Part shown: in pieces, positions 33,461-42,275 of the stretch
Numbering within the stretch: the stretch's first letter is position 1
How the letters are laid out: each line of letters begins with the position of its first letter
The notes under the pieces: generated by a model
Database searches by the model: none
Seen by the model: the letters and a program-made list of their open reading frames with translations, nothing else
Told to the model about the DNA's origin: nothing
Program-made: the position numbers and the translations under genes
Assembly (NCBI RefSeq): GCF_013363975.1
Contig: NZ_JABWGN010000022.1
Span: 62,001 to 126,000 of the forward strand
Direction of reading: 5' to 3'
DNA length: 64,000 nucleotides
Origin: Nonomuraea montanisoli
GTDB lineage: Bacteria > Actinomycetota > Actinomycetes > Streptosporangiales > Streptosporangiaceae

Positions 33461-34774
33461 GTTCACGGTGAAGGGGACGGTCACGATGCGGTCGGCCGTG
33501 GCGTACTGGATCCAGGCGAGGTACCGGCCCGGTGCGGGGAAGCTGAAGGTGAAGCGCGCCCGGGACCCCGGGGCGCCCATCTCGTGCACGTGGCCGAAGA
33601 ATGCGCCGTCCTGACTGCGGATGAGCAGGTGACCGGTCATGCCGAGCCAGGTTCGCACGCCCGCGGGGGTGTCCAGCTCGATCATCGTGGGGCGGCCCGC
33701 GACGGGCACGGCGGGTTGCAGGCGCGGCGCGACGGTCGTACCGGCCTGCGCCGATACGCCCGTGCTGCCCGTTGTCTCGGCCTTGTCCGACGCCTTTTCC
33801 GACGCCATGTCCGACGCCTTGTCCGATGCCGTGGCCGTCTCTCCGACGGTGAAATCCGCGGCGACGAGCTGCCCGCCTGAGTCCTCTCGTTCGAACTCGG
33901 TGTGCGCGAGGTACCGGCCGGGGCGGTCGGCGCTGAGTCTGACCTCCAGGCGGCCGGGTGCCGTGCGCAGGGGGTGCACATGGCGGAAGTAGCGTCCGTC
34001 CTCGCTGGTGACGACCAGGTGCGCGAGCGCTTCGTGGTGCGCGGTGAGGTCGTCCACGGGCCGCCCGGTGTTGCCGTCGACGAGATCGACGCGCAGGGTG
34101 AACGTCTCTCCCGCGTCCGGCCGGGCCGGGACCGTCTCCATACGGGCCTGCGCGTACGGCCGCCCCGCCGCGGCCGATGTCGTGGGGGTCGGTGCGGCGC
34201 CGGCGGGTGGGGGCGCCGGCACCTGCGATTCGAACGCGATGACCATGGCGGCGACCGTCACCCCGGCCGCGGCGCCCGCGACCAGCGCCATCGTCCGTCC
34301 CGGCCGGGCCGTCGCCCCGGTGAGCAGGCCGCCCACCAGCAGGATCGCGGCCACGAACAGGCCGCCGTAGATGAGGAGCTCGCCCGCCGATCCGCGTTCG
34401 ACGAGGACGCGGAACGGGATGACGGCGGTCTCGTTCCCGGCGCTCAGTTTCAGCTCGTGCGGTCCGGTCCGTTCCACCTGGAGCTGCGTGTACTGCGGGT
34501 TCGCCGTCGCCTCGGCGGTGCCGGTCACCGTGTGGCCGTCCTCGACGGAGCGGACTTCGAGGCCGAAGCGCAGGCCGGACACCGGCTGGTAGGCGACGAC
34601 GCCGATCCGCAGCGGGCCCGGCACCCGGGTCGTTCCTTTGATCACCACTGTGACCTCGGCGCCGGCGATGGTCTGGGCGATCCGCAGGTCCGCCCCCGCC
34701 GTGACGTTGTGCGCCGCGGCGGGGGTGGCCAGCACCAGCACGAGGGCGGCGGCCAGGCACAGGACTCGGATCAT
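33377..34774 (-). CDS. Exported His-rich protein with two heavy-metal-like domains
   Basis: This 465-residue protein has a signal peptide ending PAAA, so the mature protein would start with His22 (HNVTAG), as in CopC-type copper proteins. A first beta domain is followed by a membrane helix pair (about 133-180). Two related domains follow, the first with HHEALAHLVVTSEDGRYF and HVHP, the second with a weaker copy (TGHLLIRSQDGAFFGHVHE). A low-complexity linker (SDKASDMASEKASDK) separates them. The tail of about 25 residues is encoded by the 20-bp repeats. Start and upstream stop overlap (ATGA). A role in copper binding or delivery is inferred. Confidence 0.7.
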   Translation of the reverse strand: MIRVLCLAAALVLVLATPAAAHNVTAGADLRIAQTIAGAEVTVVIKGTTRVPGPLRIGVVAYQPVSGLRFGLEVRSVEDGHTVTGTAEATANPQYTQLQVERTGPHELKLSAGNETAVIPFRVLVERGSAGELLIYGGLFVAAILLVGGLLTGATARPGRTMALVAGAAAGVTVAAMVIAFESQVPAPPPAGAAPTPTTSAAAGRPYAQARMETVPARPDAGETFTLRVDLVDGNTGRPVDDLTAHHEALAHLVVTSEDGRYFRHVHPLRTAPGRLEVRLSADRPGRYLAHTEFEREDSGGQLVAADFTVGETATASDKASDMASEKASDKAETTGSTGVSAQAGTTVAPRLQPAVPVAGRPTMIELDTPAGVRTWLGMTGHLLIRSQDGAFFGHVHEMGAPGSRARFTFSFPAPGRYLAWIQYATADRIVTVPFTVNVTASEAQWPHRRPSDHIGDPVTTSETQ

Positions 34775-35916
34775 GCCCGCTCGGCGTCGGCCGCGCGGGG
34801 GCGGGCCGGCTCGGACGTGACCGCGTTGGGCAGGAGCAGCGCCCCGAGCGCCAGCCCGATCAGCCCGGCGATGACCGGCGCGCCGGTCCACAGTTCGGGC
34901 ACGGCGGGCAGGCCGCCCCCTGTCGCCGAGGCGACCCCGATGTACAGCGACCAGGTGGCGAAGGCCGACAGCCCGGCGAAGGCCCAGTAGGCGGCGCGCC
35001 GCTCACCCGACGGCCGCAGCCAGCGGATCAGCAGGTCGCTCACGAGCCCGGCGACCACGAACGACAACAGGATCGGCACGTTGCGGAACTGCGTCTGGGC
35101 GCCCGGCATGAGCACCATGATCGCGTACATGACGGTCACCGAGCCGAACGGCAACAGCCAGCGGCGCACCAGGAGCAGCACCGGGCTGAACATGACGACG
35201 TTCGTGACGACCATCGCGACGGCTACCCGGTCGGCGCCCGGGCCCACCGGTCCGCGGCCGGGGCCGCCCGAGTCATCCAGCATGGAGAACGCCTGGACGA
35301 TCGACTCGGGGCGGTACTGCATGGCGTCGCCGTACGACAGGAACAGCGACACCAGCGTGGTGGCGAACGCGAGCCCGACGAGGGCGGGCAGCAGACGGCC
35401 GAGCGACGGGCGGGCGCCGATGTCGGGGGCGTTCCACGCGGAGCGCACCGGGGTCGTGATGATGAGCATCATCGTCACGATGAGGCCGAGGTGCGACGGG
35501 CTGAAAAGGATGTTGATGGTCGTCTCGATGCCGAGGATGGTGTGCCACATCATGTCGGCGAATCCGAAGGCGGCGAACGCGGGAATCGCCACCAGCCCGG
35601 CGAGATAGCCGTTGGGGACGGCCGCCAGCCCTTGCCGCCCGGCGCGCACGTTGCGCCACACCTGCCAGATGATCCAGCCGGACACCACGGCGAAGCCGGA
35701 GTAGAACACCGCGTGCCATGGAGTGAAGAAGGTCTCCAGTTCCGTCAGGTTGGTGTGCGCCCAGGCGTCGATCATCAGTCCGACCCCGAACCAGATGCCG
35801 AGCAGCGCCATCACCTGGTCTGTCCTCGGGGACACCCATGCTCGGGGTTCCCCTGTGTCCACCAATAATCGCCGGACGCCGGCGGGGACAGCTGCCACTT
35901 CGTGCTCCCTTTCCAT
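34771..35916 (-). CDS. Polytopic membrane protein with conserved His residues
   Basis: The 381-residue protein has about nine or ten membrane helices and ends in a cytoplasmic-looking charged tail. His residues lie at helix ends (DAWAHTN, TPWHAVFYSGF, MMWHTILGIE, SPSHLGLI), as in haem- or copper-binding membrane proteins. No named family is recognised. It is the first gene of the operon with the His-rich exported protein (4-bp overlap) and the YtkA-like protein, so it may be the membrane core of a metal-handling system. Confidence 0.72.
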   Translation of the reverse strand: MEREHEVAAVPAGVRRLLVDTGEPRAWVSPRTDQVMALLGIWFGVGLMIDAWAHTNLTELETFFTPWHAVFYSGFAVVSGWIIWQVWRNVRAGRQGLAAVPNGYLAGLVAIPAFAAFGFADMMWHTILGIETTINILFSPSHLGLIVTMMLIITTPVRSAWNAPDIGARPSLGRLLPALVGLAFATTLVSLFLSYGDAMQYRPESIVQAFSMLDDSGGPGRGPVGPGADRVAVAMVVTNVVMFSPVLLLVRRWLLPFGSVTVMYAIMVLMPGAQTQFRNVPILLSFVVAGLVSDLLIRWLRPSGERRAAYWAFAGLSAFATWSLYIGVASATGGGLPAVPELWTGAPVIAGLIGLALGALLLPNAVTSEPARPRAADAERA

Positions 35917-36432
35917 CAGACCGGATCTCCTTGTTCGGACGGCAGTGGGCCGGCTGCCTCCTTGGGCACAGGCGGCTTAGGCGGATGACCATATGCGGGT
36001 CCTGCCGTCACTGAGACAGTCAACGCGATACAACGGGCGTCAGGGTTCCTCGTCTTCTTCCGCCTCCCACTCCACCCCCTAACGGTTAGCCAATAGATAG
36101 CGATCATCCTCACGGGATGTCAAAGCGCCAGGCCCGGCGCCCCCTCGGCTCGCCGCGTTGCAGGCGGAGAATAGGGCGCAGGTAGGTCGGCCGACGGCCG
36201 CCACAGAGTGCCATCGCCTTGAACTGGGATGCTCAGACATTGCCCGCCGCGACAACCGGACGCCGAACTTCGACAGAACAGAGGACGAGCGAAGCATGCT
36301 CGCCTCAGGCGGAGGGCTTCCCTCTTCCGCCCCTGATCCCTGTCGCGCTGCCTCATCACGATGCGCGATCGATCCTGGCGAAACGAAATCTCTGCGCTCC
36401 GCTCGAAATTCTTCGATACGGATGTGCTGAAG
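35917..36432. other. Intergenic region upstream of the metal operon, no recognisable gene
   Basis: No convincing coding frame was found in these 516 bases. The only clear signal is CTAACGGTTAG (36079-36089), a perfect 5+1+5 palindrome about 160 bp upstream of the membrane gene that could be an operator. The right part runs into repeat copy 2. GC content is lower than in the genes. Confidence 0.4.
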
Positions 36433-36579
36433 CCCGACAGGATCCCGACGGCCCAGGCCGGGGGGTCCGGGGGCTGGGAAGCCCCCGGCAAGGGGGTGTG
36501 GGGGAGCTCGGCTCCCCCACAGTCACAGCCCGAGCCCTCTCGCGCGAAGCGCGTGCCACCGAGCGAGGACCGCGCTTCT
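36433..36579. repeat. ~150-bp hairpin-rich element, copy 2
   Basis: This is the same element as 32771-32919, in direct orientation and about 3.66 kb away, with only scattered differences (for example CACAGTCACAG against CACTGTCACAG). The same three hairpins are preserved. It lies just past the 3' end of the tetR gene at 36610. The two copies frame the whole metal operon. Confidence 0.75.
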
Positions 36580-36609
36580 GAGAGCCCACACCGAACGAGG
36601 ACCGCAGGG

Positions 36610-37176
36610 TCAGGCAGTGACCAGGCGGAGGGCCTGGGCGACCTCCGAGCCCTTGAGGGCCGTGGACGGGTCCAGGAGCCACTGGGACAGGAAGCCCGTC
36701 AGCATGGCCTGGTAGAGCGAGCCCACCAGCCGGGCTCGCTCCGGGTCGTCGGCCGGGTCGATGCCCGCGAACAGCTCCGCCAGCCCGTCCCGCGCCGCGT
36801 GCAGCCCCTGGACGAGGTGCTCACGCACCTCCGGCAGGTGGTCGCTCTGCCCGATGAGCTCGAACTGCGTGACCCACAGCGGCCGGAGCCGGTCGAACGA
36901 CTCGACGACCCGGTCCCAGGCCACCTCGAAGCGCCGCAGCGGCGTGGCGTCGGGCTCCACCGAGCCGGCCAGCGTGGCCGCCAGCTCGTCGCCCCACTCC
37001 CTCATCGCCTCGAACAGCGCCTCGTTCATCAGCGCGTCCTTCGAGCGGAAGTGGTAGCCGATGCCCGCCAGGCTCACTCCCGAGGCGCTCGCGATGTCGC
37101 GGGCGGTGGTGCGGGAGTAGCCCTTGTCCATCAGGCAGCGCTTCGCCCCCGCCAGCAGGTCCTCACGATTTCCCAT
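36610..37176 (-). CDS. TetR-family regulator of the flavin monooxygenase
   Basis: The 188-residue protein has a helix-turn-helix at about residues 10-50 (GVSLAGIGYHFRSKDALM) and a C-terminal domain typical of multidrug-type TetR regulators. It is divergent from a flavin monooxygenase gene, with a perfect 8-bp inverted repeat in the 73-bp gap. It probably represses both until a small, possibly aromatic, ligand binds. Confidence 0.88.
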   Translation of the reverse strand: MGNREDLLAGAKRCLMDKGYSRTTARDIASASGVSLAGIGYHFRSKDALMNEALFEAMREWGDELAATLAGSVEPDATPLRRFEVAWDRVVESFDRLRPLWVTQFELIGQSDHLPEVREHLVQGLHAARDGLAELFAGIDPADDPERARLVGSLYQAMLTGFLSQWLLDPSTALKGSEVAQALRLVTA

Positions 37177-37216
37177 GACCCGAGGCTAACACAGACGTCT
37201 CACACATTCGTTCTGG

Positions 37217-37237
37217 ACAAGCGTCTCACACGCTTGT
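37217..37237. promoter_or_regulatory. Perfect palindrome, TetR operator upstream of the monooxygenase
   Basis: ACAAGCGT (37217-37224) and ACGCTTGT (37230-37237) flank the 5-base centre CTCAC, ending 12 bp before the monooxygenase start. A degenerate copy with the same centre (ACGTCTCACACA, from about 37195) lies nearer tetR and may be a second site. Confidence 0.7.
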
Positions 37238-37249
37238 ACCGTTCTCGGC

Positions 37250-38443
37250 ATGACGAACATCCTGATCTCCGGGGCGAGCATCGCCGGCACCACGACCGCC
37301 TACTGGCTGCGGCGTCACGGCTTCACGCCGACCGTCGTCGAGCGGGCGCCCGCCATCCGCACGGGCGGCTACAAGGTGGACGTCCGCGGCGCCGCGCTCG
37401 ACGTGATCGAGCGCATGGGCCTGCTGGAGGCGGTCCGCGCACGCGGCACGGACATGCGCCACGCGACCCACTACGACGCCGCGGGCCACCCGGTCGCGAC
37501 CATGGACGCCGACCTGTTCGGCGGCCGCACGGGCGACGACGCCGAGATCATGCGCGGCGACCTCAACGAGCTGCTGTACGACCTCACGCGCGACGACGTC
37601 GAGTACCTCTTCGACGACACCATCACCGGCATCGCCGAGGACGGCACCGTGACGTTCGAACGCTCCGCGCCGCGCCGGTTCGACCTGGTCATCGGGGCCG
37701 ACGGGGTCCACTCGGTCACCCGGCGGCTCGCGTTCGGCCCGGAGGAGCGCTTCCGGCGCGACCTCGGCGCCCACATCTCGATCTCCACCGTCCCCAACCA
37801 CCTCGGCCTCGACCGCGAGGAGGCCGTGCACGCCGCGCCCGGCCGCACCGCGAACGTCTACAGCACCCGGCAGGACCCGACCGCCAAGGCGCTGTTCATG
37901 TGGTCGTCGCCCGCCCTCTCCTACGACCATCGCGACCCGGCCCGGCAGAAGGAGCTGCTGACCGAGGCCATGGCGGGGGTCGGCTGGGAGGTGCCCGCGC
38001 TGCTGGAGGCCGTGCGGCGCTCGGACGACTTCTACTTCGACTCGGTCAGCCAGATCCACATGGACCGCTGGTCGCGCGGCCGGGTCGTCCTGGTGGGCGA
38101 CGCGGGCTACTGCGCCTCGCCGGCCTCCGGACAGGGGACGAGCCTCGCGCTGGTCGGCGCGTACGTGCTCGCCGGCGAGCTCGCCCGCCACGGCCTCGAA
38201 GGCGGCGCGCTGGAGCGGTACGAGAGCGCGATGCGGCCGTTCGTCGAGGCCAACCAGAAGCTCGGCCCAGCCAACCTCAAGGGCATGGTGATGGGATCAC
38301 GGCTCGCCATCCGCTTCCAGCTCTTCATGATCCGGCTGCTCCCGCACCTGCCCGGTCGCGACCGGATGATCGAGCGGGTCGCCGGCGCCATCCACCGCGC
38401 CGCCGACGCCATCACGCTGGAGGACTACAAAACTGTGGAATGA
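37250..38443 (+). CDS. FAD-dependent monooxygenase (aromatic hydroxylase type)
   Basis: The 397-residue class A flavoprotein has the N-terminal FAD motif SGASIAGTTTAYWL (7-20), the GADGVHS motif (about 148-154) and the second FAD motif GDAGYCASPASGQGTS (about 283-298). Enzymes of this family use NAD(P)H and oxygen to hydroxylate aromatic or polyketide-like substrates, often for degradation or antibiotic modification (TetX and RdmE relatives). It is probably induced through the divergent TetR gene. The specific substrate is unknown. Confidence 0.87.
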   Translation: MTNILISGASIAGTTTAYWLRRHGFTPTVVERAPAIRTGGYKVDVRGAALDVIERMGLLEAVRARGTDMRHATHYDAAGHPVATMDADLFGGRTGDDAEIMRGDLNELLYDLTRDDVEYLFDDTITGIAEDGTVTFERSAPRRFDLVIGADGVHSVTRRLAFGPEERFRRDLGAHISISTVPNHLGLDREEAVHAAPGRTANVYSTRQDPTAKALFMWSSPALSYDHRDPARQKELLTEAMAGVGWEVPALLEAVRRSDDFYFDSVSQIHMDRWSRGRVVLVGDAGYCASPASGQGTSLALVGAYVLAGELARHGLEGGALERYESAMRPFVEANQKLGPANLKGMVMGSRLAIRFQLFMIRLLPHLPGRDRMIERVAGAIHRAADAITLEDYKTVE

Positions 38444-38445
38444 AT

Positions 38446-38495
38446 CGTTCCGTTCTGATAGTCTGTAGAAGAACAGAGCGTTCCGTTCCCAGACT
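38446..38495. promoter_or_regulatory. Repeated motifs before the NmrA-like gene
   Basis: CGTTCCGTTC occurs twice (38446-38455 and 38479-38488, 33 bp apart, three helical turns), and AGTCTG (38460-38465) is mirrored by CAGACT (38490-38495). The 66-bp gap after the monooxygenase thus has its own likely promoter/operator rather than simple read-through. The binding protein is not identified; no regulator gene is adjacent. Confidence 0.4.
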
Positions 38496-38509
38496 GCAAG
38501 GGAGTCCCC

Positions 38510-39370
38510 ATGACGATCCTCGTGACCGGTGCCACCGGAACCGTCGGCCGCCTCGTCGTCGACGAGCTCGTCCGCGCCGGCCGCCAGGTCCGCGCCCTGA
38601 CCAGGGACTCGGCCCGCGCCTCCGAACTCCTGCCCGCAGACGTCGAGGTGGTGGCCGGCGACCTCGCCGACCCCGGCAGCCTCGTCGCGGCCTTCGACGG
38701 CGTCACCGCCGCCCACCTCATCACGTTCGCGGGAGACGACTACGCCCCGCTGAAGCGCGGCGACGAGATCGTGGAGCTGGCCGTCAAGGCCGGCGTGCGC
38801 AAGGTGAGCGTGCTGGGCGGCCGGGCCGACGGGCCGCTGGAGCGGGCCCTCGCCGCCGCGGGGAAGCACGCCACGGCGGAGCACGCCACGGGCCTGGAGT
38901 GGACGCTGCTGAACCCCGTCGAGTTCATGTCCAACACGCTGCGCTGGTGGGCCGGCTCGGTGAAGGCCCACGGCGTGGTGCGCGAGCCGTTCGGCGACCG
39001 GCTGAGCGCCCTGGTCCACGAGGCGGACATCGCGGCCGTGGCGGCGGCCGTGCTGACCGGGGAGGGACACGGCGGCCGCACGTACACGCTGACCGGCCCC
39101 GAGGCGCTGACCACCAGGGAGAAGGTGCGCGTCCTCGCCGAGGCGACCGGCCTGGACATCACGTTCACCGAGCTCACCGAGCAGGAGGCCCGGGCGGAGT
39201 GGCGCTCCCACGGGATGGGTGAGGAGACCGTCGAGTTCCTCGTGCAGGCCCTCGGCAACACGCCCGAGGTGGGCTACACCGTGGTGCCGACCGTCGAGCA
39301 GGTCACCGGGCGGCCGGCGCGCCCCTTCGCCCAGTGGGCCGCCGAGCACGCCGCCGCCTTCCGCCCCTGA
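38510..39370 (+). CDS. NmrA-like NAD(P)-binding protein
   Basis: The 286-residue atypical SDR has the dinucleotide motif TGATGTVG (6-13) and no classical Tyr-x3-Lys centre. It is close in pattern to NmrA/QOR2-type NAD(P)H-binding proteins that sense redox state or reduce quinones. GLEWTLLNPVEFMSN is the usual family segment. AAGGGAG stands 6-7 bases before the ATG. It follows the monooxygenase in the same direction and may belong to the same detoxification response. Confidence 0.83.
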   Translation: MTILVTGATGTVGRLVVDELVRAGRQVRALTRDSARASELLPADVEVVAGDLADPGSLVAAFDGVTAAHLITFAGDDYAPLKRGDEIVELAVKAGVRKVSVLGGRADGPLERALAAAGKHATAEHATGLEWTLLNPVEFMSNTLRWWAGSVKAHGVVREPFGDRLSALVHEADIAAVAAAVLTGEGHGGRTYTLTGPEALTTREKVRVLAEATGLDITFTELTEQEARAEWRSHGMGEETVEFLVQALGNTPEVGYTVVPTVEQVTGRPARPFAQWAAEHAAAFRP

Positions 39371-39379
39371 ACAGGCCGC

Positions 39380-40384
39380 TCAGTCGGTGACCGCCGCGTA
39401 GTGGCAGGCCGCCTGCGCCGTGGGCACCGCCGGGAGCACCGACAGCGGCTCCGTCCGGCACCTGCCGTCCACCCCCGCCTCCGCCGCCCGCCCCGAGGCG
39501 AGCACCTGGCAGCGGGCGTGGAAGCGGCACCCGCCGGGGATCCGCGTCGGGTCCGGCGGCTCGCCCGTGAGCACGACGCGTTCCGGCGACTCGGGCAGCA
39601 CCGACAGCAGGGCCTGCGTGTACGGGTGCCGGGGCGCGGTGAGCACCTGCTCCACGGGACCCGACTCGACGATCCGGCCCAGGTACATGACCGCCACCCG
39701 GTCGGCGATGTTCCAGGCCAGGCCCAGGTCGTGGGTGACGACCAGGGCCGACAGGCCCAGCTCGTCGCGCAGCCGGAGCAGCAGGGCCAGGATCTCGCCC
39801 CGCACCGAGGCGTCGAGCGAGGCCACCGGCTCGTCGGCGATCAGCACCTTGGGCTCCAGCGCGAGCGCCCCGGCGATGACCACGCGCTGGCGCTGGCCGC
39901 CGGACAGCTCGTGCGGGTAGCGCAGGAAGAACCGCTCCGGCGGCCGGAGCCCGGCGCGGGAGAGCGCCGAGGCCACGATCTCCTGCTCGCCGGCCAGGCC
40001 GTGGATGCGCGGCCCCTCGGCGACGGCCTCGTAGACGGTCTGGCGCGGGTTGAGCGAGCCCATCGGGTCCTGCAGGACGAGCTGCACCTCCCGGCGGTAC
40101 GCCTTGAGCGCCTTGGAGCCGTACTCCAGGGCCGTGCCGCCGTACAGGACGGAGCCGGAGGTGGGGCGTTCGAGGCCGAGGAGCGTGCGGGCCAGGGTGG
40201 TCTTGCCGCAGCCGGACTCGCCGACGAGCGCCACGATCTCGCCCTCGCCGATCGCGAGGTCCACGCCGTCGACCGCGCGGGCGGCGCGCCCGCGCGAGGG
40301 GAACTCCACGTGCAGGTCGCGGGCCTCCAGCAGGGTGGGCCGGGCCGTGCCGACAGCCTCCACCGGCGCTTGTGTCTCGGTCAC
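39380..40384 (-). CDS. Oligopeptide ABC transporter ATPase (DppF/OppF-like)
   Basis: The 334-residue ATPase has Walker A GESGCGKTT, Q-loop, signature LSGGQRQR, Walker B VLIADEP and the H-loop His in THDLG. The C-terminal oligopeptide-transporter extension carries Cys residues (CRFHARC, a possible iron-sulfur or metal site of OppD/F proteins). The GTG start overlaps the preceding ATPase stop by 4 bp. It is the last gene of the five-gene operon 45138-39380 and, with its partner, powers peptide import. Confidence 0.88.
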   Translation of the reverse strand: MTETQAPVEAVGTARPTLLEARDLHVEFPSRGRAARAVDGVDLAIGEGEIVALVGESGCGKTTLARTLLGLERPTSGSVLYGGTALEYGSKALKAYRREVQLVLQDPMGSLNPRQTVYEAVAEGPRIHGLAGEQEIVASALSRAGLRPPERFFLRYPHELSGGQRQRVVIAGALALEPKVLIADEPVASLDASVRGEILALLLRLRDELGLSALVVTHDLGLAWNIADRVAVMYLGRIVESGPVEQVLTAPRHPYTQALLSVLPESPERVVLTGEPPDPTRIPGGCRFHARCQVLASGRAAEAGVDGRCRTEPLSVLPAVPTAQAACHYAAVTD

Positions 40385-41379
40385 GACACCTCCAGGGTGG
40401 TCTCCGCGGGCTCGGCCTGCTCCGGCCGTACGTGTACGCACGCGGCGCGGCGTTCGGGACCGGCGGGCCACAGCTTCACGTCGAGTGTGGGGCACTCGTC
40501 CAGCGCGACCGGGCAGCGCGGGTGGAACGAGCAGCCGGGCGGCAGGTCCATGGGGTCGGGCGGGTCGCCGCCGAGGCCCTTGGGCGCGAGCCGCGAGACC
40601 GGGTCGCCCACGGTCGGGAACGCGGCGGCCAGCGCGGCGCTGTAGGGGTGCTTGGGGTCGTGGAACACCTCGCGCGAGGGTCCGTGCTCGACCACCCGCC
40701 CCGCGTACATGACCGCGAGCCGGTCGCAGACGTCGGCGAGGACCGACAGGTCGTGCGAGATCATGATCAGCGAGATGCCGCGCTCCGCGAGCAGCTCCTT
40801 GATCAGCGTGAGGACCTGGGCCTGGACCATCACGTCCAGGGCGGTCGTCGGCTCGTCGGCGATGATCAGCCGGGGCGAGCAGGCGAGCGCCATGGCGATC
40901 ATGATGCGCTGCCGTTGCCCGCCGGACAGCTCGTGCGGGTAGCTGCGCGCCCGCCAGGCGGGCAGCCCGACCTGCTCCAGCAGCTCGGCGACGCGTCCGC
41001 GCGCGCTGTCGGGCTTGGCCAGGCCGTGGACGAGCAGCGGCTCGGCGATCTGGTCACCGATGCGCTGCACCGGGTTGAGCCCGTGCTGGGCGCCCTGGAA
41101 GACGATCGACGCCTCGGCCCAGCGGACGGCGCGCAGCCGGCCCCACTTCATGGCGAGGACGTCGTCGCCGTCGAGCAGGATCCGGCCACCGACGCGGGCG
41201 TCACGCGGCAGCAGCCGCAGCAGCGCCATGGCCAGCGTCGACTTGCCGGACCCCGACTCGCCGGCGACCCCGAGCGCCGTACCCGCGTCGAGCGTGAGCG
41301 ACACCCCCCGTACGGCGGGCACCTCGCCGGCCGCGATGCGGTAGGTGACGGAGACGTCGTCCAGTTCGAGCAGAGCCAT
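40381..41379 (-). CDS. Oligopeptide ABC transporter ATPase (DppD/OppD-like)
   Basis: The 332-residue ATPase has GESGSGKST, LSGGQRQR, IIADEPTTALD and SHDLS motifs, and the OppD-type C-terminal extension with PPGCSFHPRCP. It pairs with the DppF-like protein to form the ATPase heterodimer. Start and upstream permease stop share the sequence TGATG, implying coupled translation. QGAQHGLNPVQRIG matches the usual substrate-independent OppD loop. Confidence 0.9.
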   Translation of the reverse strand: MALLELDDVSVTYRIAAGEVPAVRGVSLTLDAGTALGVAGESGSGKSTLAMALLRLLPRDARVGGRILLDGDDVLAMKWGRLRAVRWAEASIVFQGAQHGLNPVQRIGDQIAEPLLVHGLAKPDSARGRVAELLEQVGLPAWRARSYPHELSGGQRQRIMIAMALACSPRLIIADEPTTALDVMVQAQVLTLIKELLAERGISLIMISHDLSVLADVCDRLAVMYAGRVVEHGPSREVFHDPKHPYSAALAAAFPTVGDPVSRLAPKGLGGDPPDPMDLPPGCSFHPRCPVALDECPTLDVKLWPAGPERRAACVHVRPEQAEPAETTLEVS

Positions 41380-42275
41380 CAGCCCGCCTTCCTGAGTCGC
41401 GGGTTGAGCACGGCCTCCAGCGCCCGGCCGCACAGCGTGAACGCCATGACGACGGCCAGGATGCACAGGCCGGGGATGATGATGTACCACCACGCGCCCG
41501 CCGTCGCCGCGCCGAAGTCGTAGGAGGCGCGCAGCATCGTGCCCCACGAGGTCTTGTTCGCGCTGACGCCCAGGAAGGCCAGCGTCGACTCGGTGACGAT
41601 GGCGCTGGCGACCTCCAGCGTGGTGCTGGCCAGCAGCAGGGGCGCGACGTTCGGCAGCACGTGGCGGGTGGTGATGTGCCAGTGCCCGCCGCCGAGCGCC
41701 TTGGAGCGCTCGATGTACGGCCGGGCCTCCACGGCGAGCGTCTGCGCGCGGATGAGCCGGGCCGTGGTGGCCCAGGTGGTGACGCCGATCGCCACGATGA
41801 TGGTGAACGTGCTGCCGCCCAGGATGGCGGCCAGCACCATGGCGGTGATCAGCGAGGGCAGCACCAGGAACCAGTCGGTGATCCGCATGAGCGTGGCGCC
41901 CAGCCAGCCGCGGAAGTGCCCGGCGGCGATGCCGACGACCATGCCGATCACGATGCTGAGCAGCGCGGCGAGGAAGCCGATGAGCAGCGAGGTGCGCGAG
42001 CCCCACCAGACCATGAGCAGGACGGAGCGGCCGGACTCGTCGGTGCCGAACGGCGCGGCGAGGCTGGGCGGCGCGAAATCGTCGCTGGTGCCGGACACCA
42101 CGCTCGTCACGCTGTCGTCGATGAACAGCGGCGCGACCAGCGCCAGCACCACGGCCACGACCAGCGCCAGGAGGCCGACCATGCCGCCCCGGTGCTGCCG
42201 GAAGTCCCGCCAGAACCGGTCGAACGCCAGCCGCCTGCGGCTCCAGGCCACGGACCCCGTCGCGACGGCGCTCAC
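41379..42275 (-). CDS. Oligopeptide ABC transporter permease (DppC/OppC-like)
   Basis: The 298-residue inner-membrane permease has an N-terminal cytoplasmic stretch, one helix (about 33-52), a loop with APFGTDESGRSV (typical OppC) and five further helices. The EAA loop ERSKALGGGHWHITTRHVLP contacts the ATPases. The GTG start at 42275 overlaps the DppB-like stop by 4 bp. Together with that permease it forms the peptide channel. Confidence 0.9.
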   Translation of the reverse strand: MSAVATGSVAWSRRRLAFDRFWRDFRQHRGGMVGLLALVVAVVLALVAPLFIDDSVTSVVSGTSDDFAPPSLAAPFGTDESGRSVLLMVWWGSRTSLLIGFLAALLSIVIGMVVGIAAGHFRGWLGATLMRITDWFLVLPSLITAMVLAAILGGSTFTIIVAIGVTTWATTARLIRAQTLAVEARPYIERSKALGGGHWHITTRHVLPNVAPLLLASTTLEVASAIVTESTLAFLGVSANKTSWGTMLRASYDFGAATAGAWWYIIIPGLCILAVVMAFTLCGRALEAVLNPRLRKAG

